From Chitinispirillaceae bacterium (lineage in GTDB: Bacteria; Fibrobacterota; Chitinivibrionia; Chitinivibrionales; Chitinispirillaceae): a stretch of 8,203 bases of DNA. How positions within the stretch are numbered: position 1 is the first letter of the stretch; every line of letters starts with the position of its first letter. This document shows positions 5,788-8,203 of the stretch, piece by piece. Made by a program: the position numbers and the translations under genes. The notes under the pieces are model-generated. The model was not told where the DNA came from, did no database searches, and was given only the letters and a program-made list of their open reading frames with translations. The stretch is from assembly GCA_016926315.1 (NCBI GenBank), contig JAFGOU010000323.1:1-8203 (forward strand), in the 5' to 3' direction.

Positions 5788-6171
5788 TTATTTTGTTCCC
5801 CAAAGCCCATGCAGGTTGCAGTACTCACGAGCCTGGAGGGGAACGCCCTCTTCTACCAGAAAGCTCGCTTCCGCAACCGCGTCGCCTTCCTTGAAATCAT
5901 GGCGCAGAACCTTGTCCCCGGCGATCAGCTCAATGAACAGGATGTAATGCTCAGGCGTCATCGGATGGGCCACGGAACCGATCTTGACCGTGACGCTCGT
6001 TCCCTTGCGTTCGATAACCGGCACATGCTTCTCTTTTGCCGCATCGGTGGTATTGGCAACGAGCTCTTTCATCTCTTCGCCGCAGCAGATGATGGGAGGA
6101 TTGCCGTTCCAGAGTGACTCGACGACATTGCCGCATTTTGCGCACTTATAGACGGACTTTTTCCTGATCAT
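5788..6171 (-). CDS. dfx: Desulfoferrodoxin (superoxide reductase, 2Fe-SOR)
   Basis: Reduces superoxide to hydrogen peroxide in the cytoplasm without releasing oxygen, a defence typical of anaerobes, and is usually fed by rubredoxin. The 127-residue length is standard. The N-terminal desulforedoxin-like domain has Cys10, Cys13, Cys29 and Cys30 (CAKCG and IICCGEEM) for the Fe(Cys)4 centre I. The catalytic centre II ligands are His49 (EKHVPV), His69 (VAHPM), His75 (EHYI), Cys118 and His121 (EYCNLHGLW). Glu47 and Lys48, the residues that assist catalysis in the family, are kept. Start 6171 has AAGGAG six bases upstream. It appears monocistronic: a strong terminator follows, and the 219-base upstream gap holds a sigma-54-like site and a palindrome. 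Rubredoxin, its likely electron donor, is encoded about 2.1 kb downstream on the same strand, with ferritin in between. Identification is firm. Confidence 0.97.
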   Translation of the reverse strand: MIRKKSVYKCAKCGNVVESLWNGNPPIICCGEEMKELVANTTDAAKEKHVPVIERKGTSVTVKIGSVAHPMTPEHYILFIELIAGDKVLRHDFKEGDAVAEASFLVEEGVPLQAREYCNLHGLWGTK

Positions 6172-6239
6172 GCATGACTCCTTATAAGAGGTTGAGGGAC
6201 GACGTGGTACTGCAGAAAATATCAGATGCTTTTTGATCC

Positions 6240-6255
6240 CGCAAGGGACCTGCCA
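6240..6255 (-). promoter_or_regulatory. Sigma-54 (-24/-12) promoter for desulfoferrodoxin
   Basis: The minus strand reads TGGCAGGTCCCTTGCG, matching TGGCACG-N4-TTGCW at nearly every position, with the GG and GC dinucleotides kept at the required 10-base spacing. Transcription would start near 6229, giving a leader of about 58 bases to the ATG at 6171. A sigma-54 promoter needs an enhancer-binding activator, and a palindrome lies at suitable distance upstream. Confidence 0.65.
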
Positions 6256-6363
6256 TTTGAGATGTTGGCAAATGCCCTGCCGTTTCCGTTGCTTCCGGAT
6301 TTGTTAAAAAAAGAGCATTGGGAACAGCCTTGGCCTGGAAGACGGCAGGAAAAAAGACGGATA

Positions 6364-6377
6364 TGTATTATAATACA
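6364..6377. promoter_or_regulatory. Perfect 14-bp palindrome, candidate activator site
   Basis: TGTATTATAATACA is its own reverse complement. It lies in the gap between the exported-protein stop (6391) and desulfoferrodoxin, about 135-148 bases upstream of the predicted sigma-54 transcript start, where enhancer-binding proteins usually bind. It also loosely resembles AT-rich PerR/Fur-type operators. The protein that binds it is unknown. Confidence 0.45.
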
Positions 6378-6379
6378 GG

Positions 6380-6394
6380 GTAAGGATCCCTTAC
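6380..6394. repeat. Inverted repeat at the end of the exported-protein gene
   Basis: GTAAGG-ATC-CCTTAC, a 6-bp stem with three central bases, overlaps the stop codon of the exported-protein gene. No T-run follows directly on the minus strand, so a terminator role is doubtful; T-rich tracts occur further down (6350s and 6305-6312). Confidence 0.35.
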
Positions 6395-7059
6395 TCAAAA
6401 TAGCGTGACGAGAACTGGTAGCGTATACCCACGCAGAACCCCTCGATCGCCGTGCCGATGGTGCTGTTTGCTTTTTTAACCAGCCGGAATTCAAAACTGT
6501 TGTCCGGGTTGGCGAACCACTCGTACTGCTGCGTTGGCGGATTATACCTGATCTTGACGCCGAACCGCGTGAAAAAAACGAACTGTTTTGTCAGCTCCAC
6601 CGAGGGCTCGCACCCGATAAAACCGAAGGGTGACAGGGCGTGGCAGGAGGTTTTTTCGTAATCCTGGGGATTGGCTGCAAAGGTTTTTTCAAAGTTGCAT
6701 CCGGTCTGGACGAGCGCCCCGATTTTCGAACGGTCGCCTTTGTAAAGATCATACATGACGCCGGCCTTGAGCATGCCGGAATAGACCGACGGCCTCTTGA
6801 CCGTTTTCGACGAGGCAACGGCTTCATAGCCGGTCATGTGGACTGCGCCGAAGGAAAGATCCACCGACACCCGTGACGCCGGCTGCACCCTTCCGCCGAT
6901 TTCAAATTCGTTTGAGAGGTAAGGGGCTGGTTCCTGGTAGTAAATCTGTGAGAAGCCCGTGGGCGTGTAGGCGCACTGGACCGCATAGGTCAGGGTATCG
7001 TGTGCAAACGGCATCGTGGAAGAGAGAAACAGCACCGGAACAAAGATTTTTCCCTTCAT
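6391..7059 (-). CDS. Exported outer-membrane-type beta-barrel protein, hypothetical
   Basis: Product of 222 residues from ATG 7059, which has GGAGG five to six bases upstream; in-frame codons further upstream are rejected because the sequence from MKGKIF onward is a signal peptide (residues 1-19, ending MPFA before HDTL). The mature part alternates polar and hydrophobic residues in strand-like stretches (FEIGGRVQP, SRVSVDLSFGAVH, SGMLKAGVMYDLY, KIGALVQTGCNF, FVFFTRFGVKIRY, SFEFRLVKK, EGFCVGIRYQF), consistent with a small eight-strand-class barrel in the outer membrane, and it ends near an aromatic residue. Five cysteines (29, 121, 139, 150, 209) are unusual for such proteins. I do not recognise a family and assign no function. 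It lies 189 bases after the quinone reductase stop, with a possible weak terminator between, so it probably has its own promoter, which I could not identify. Confidence 0.8.
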   Translation of the reverse strand: MKGKIFVPVLFLSSTMPFAHDTLTYAVQCAYTPTGFSQIYYQEPAPYLSNEFEIGGRVQPASRVSVDLSFGAVHMTGYEAVASSKTVKRPSVYSGMLKAGVMYDLYKGDRSKIGALVQTGCNFEKTFAANPQDYEKTSCHALSPFGFIGCEPSVELTKQFVFFTRFGVKIRYNPPTQQYEWFANPDNSFEFRLVKKANSTIGTAIEGFCVGIRYQFSSRYFE

Positions 7060-7199
7060 GGTTTTCCTCCAGGTAAATGGGTGGGACAAGGTTCGTCGTT
7101 TCGTTTCACCTCCGGGATACCTCAATCGTTTCGATCCAGCACCGACGGAGAGCAACGACCTGCGGGAGGGTCGCCCTGTTTCGCTTCTAGGTTAGTGGG

Positions 7200-7219
7200 A
7201 AAATCCTCCGGCGAGGATC
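7200..7219 (-). terminator. Weak candidate terminator after the quinone oxidoreductase gene
   Basis: On the minus strand ATCCTC-GCCG-GAGGAT forms a 6-bp stem with a four-base loop, ending in a run of four T. It lies about 30 bases after the stop at 7249. The short stem and T-run make it weak. Confidence 0.4.
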
Positions 7220-7248
7220 GACTCGAACGTTTGGCCGGGAAATAGCTG

Positions 7249-8203
7249 TTACGGGATCAGGATGCATGAACCCGTTGTTTTGCGCGATTCGAGGTCGGTA
7301 TGCGCGCGGCCTGCCTCGGCGAGGGGATAGATCTGGTTGATCGCGATCGTTATTGCGCCGGAAAGTACGGTCTGGAACAGGTCCTCGGCGTTCTCCTGCA
7401 GTTCGGCAGCGGTCGCGGTATAAGCGTTGAGCACCGGTCTTGTCAGGAACAGCGATCCTTTTGAGCCGAGCTGTAAAATGTCGAAGGGAGGCACGGCGCC
7501 CGACGACTGTCCAAAACTTACGAGCAGTCCGCGTGGCTGCAGGCAGTCCAGCGATCCGGAAAAGGTATCCTTGCCCACGGAATCGTACACCACGCACACT
7601 CCGGCCCCATCGGTTATTTCGAGCACCCGCTCGACAAAATGTTCGGTACGGTAGTTGATGACATGATCGCATCCGTTTGTCCGCGCCAGTTCCATTTTTG
7701 CATCATCGCCCACGGTTCCGATGATCATGGCCCCGAGGTGACGGAGCCACTGGCATGCGATGGAGCCCACGCCACCCGCCGCGGCGTGAAACAGCACGGT
7801 ATCGCCCGGCCGCACCTGAAAGGTCTGGCGGACCAGATACCGGGCGGTCATACCCTTCAGGAGCATGGCGGCCGCCTGTGGAAAATCGATCGCTTCGGGG
7901 AGCCTGACGAGTTTGGCCGCCGGCAGGATCCTGCTTTCGCTGTAGGCGCCGAAAGCCTGGGTCGCGCAGGCAACGCGGTCGCCTGTTGAAAATCCCGGGA
8001 CGCCGGGGCCGGTTTCCTCGATAATGCCGCTCGCCTCCTGCCCCGGTATGAACGGAACGGAAGGCGTTTTGTAAACGCCCTTCCTGAAGTAGCAGTCGAT
8101 GAAGTTGACGCCGACGGCCAGATGACGCACCCGTACTTCTCCCACTCCCGGTTCGCCAACCGGCACCTCTTCAAGGTGGAGCACTTCGGGACCGCCGATG
8201 TTC
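7249..8203 (-). CDS. qor: NADPH:quinone oxidoreductase, zeta-crystallin type (5' partial)
   Basis: A zinc-independent medium-chain dehydrogenase/reductase that reduces quinones or related enones with NADPH in the cytoplasm. The frame continues past the apparent GTG at 8184 into NIGGPEVLHLEEVP at the window edge, which matches the normal N-terminus, so the start lies just outside; 317 of an expected 325 or so residues are visible. The NADPH-binding loop HAAAGGVGSIACQWLRHLGA is complete, with LLKGMTARYLVRQTF before it and VINYRTEHFVERVLEITDGAGVCVVYDSVG and SFGQSSGAVPPF after it, closely like E. coli QorA. The N-terminal GroES-like domain contains NFIDCYFRKGVY and PFIPGQEASGII. The zinc-binding cysteines of true alcohol dehydrogenases are absent. 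It is followed by a weak terminator and the exported-protein gene; no functional link to either neighbour is evident. Confidence 0.94.
   Translation of the reverse strand, partial: NIGGPEVLHLEEVPVGEPGVGEVRVRHLAVGVNFIDCYFRKGVYKTPSVPFIPGQEASGIIEETGPGVPGFSTGDRVACATQAFGAYSESRILPAAKLVRLPEAIDFPQAAAMLLKGMTARYLVRQTFQVRPGDTVLFHAAAGGVGSIACQWLRHLGAMIIGTVGDDAKMELARTNGCDHVINYRTEHFVERVLEITDGAGVCVVYDSVGKDTFSGSLDCLQPRGLLVSFGQSSGAVPPFDILQLGSKGSLFLTRPVLNAYTATAAELQENAEDLFQTVLSGAITIAINQIYPLAEAGRAHTDLESRKTTGSCILIP

Noticed and set aside
6364..6377. TATAAT inside the palindrome as a sigma-70 -10 box
   Set aside because: No acceptable -35 hexamer at 16-18 bases on either strand; the symmetry and position fit an operator better.
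7081..7140. Repeated CGTTTC units upstream of the exported-protein gene as a regulatory repeat
   Set aside because: Copies are short and irregularly spaced; chance is sufficient explanation.
7187..7672. Minus-strand 161-codon ORF overlapping the quinone reductase
   Set aside because: Out-of-frame shadow of the QOR C-terminal part; Arg-rich with no domain.

Overview
The window reads as a chromosomal piece of a moderately GC-rich anaerobic or microaerophilic Gram-negative bacterium. Evidence for this is a superoxide reductase of the desulfoferrodoxin type, a rubredoxin, a bacterial ferritin, a FlaG-like flagellar protein, an outer-membrane-type protein and a large surface protein ending in a FlgD-like Ig domain. 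That last architecture is common in Fibrobacterota and related lineages, but the window has no rRNA or other marker, so the phylum is a tentative inference. I see no mobile element, tRNA, rRNA or CRISPR array.

Layout. Positions 1-2018 (+) hold the 3' part of a large repeat-built surface protein; its 5' end lies outside the window. Everything else is on the minus strand. Read in the direction of transcription (right to left) the minus-strand genes are: a 5'-truncated NADPH:quinone oxidoreductase (8203-7249); a small exported outer-membrane-like protein (7059-6391); desulfoferrodoxin (6171-5788), closed by a strong terminator (5763-5728); a three-gene group of a small exported protein (5604-5299), a FlaG-like protein (5282-4893) and a 73-residue hypothetical protein (4879-4658); then ferritin (4537-3995), a two-helix DUF4405-like membrane protein overlapping it by one base (3995-3765), rubredoxin (3677-3516), a tiny cysteine-rich ORF (3493-3362) and glucose-6-phosphate dehydrogenase (3365-2028), which converges on the surface-protein gene with only 9 bases between stops.

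How the genes may work together. Desulfoferrodoxin reduces superoxide and commonly takes electrons from rubredoxin; ferritin stores iron that would otherwise drive Fenton chemistry; G6PDH makes NADPH that can feed such a chain. The 4537-2028 block is tightly packed (TGATG overlap, a 22-base gap, ATGA overlap), so an oxygen/iron-stress operon is a reasonable inference. The most interesting points are the unannotated seven-cysteine mini-protein filling the gap between rubredoxin and zwf, a near-consensus sigma-54 (-24/-12) site before desulfoferrodoxin with a perfect 14-bp palindrome at enhancer-like distance upstream, and a second sigma-54-like site before the FlaG-containing group.
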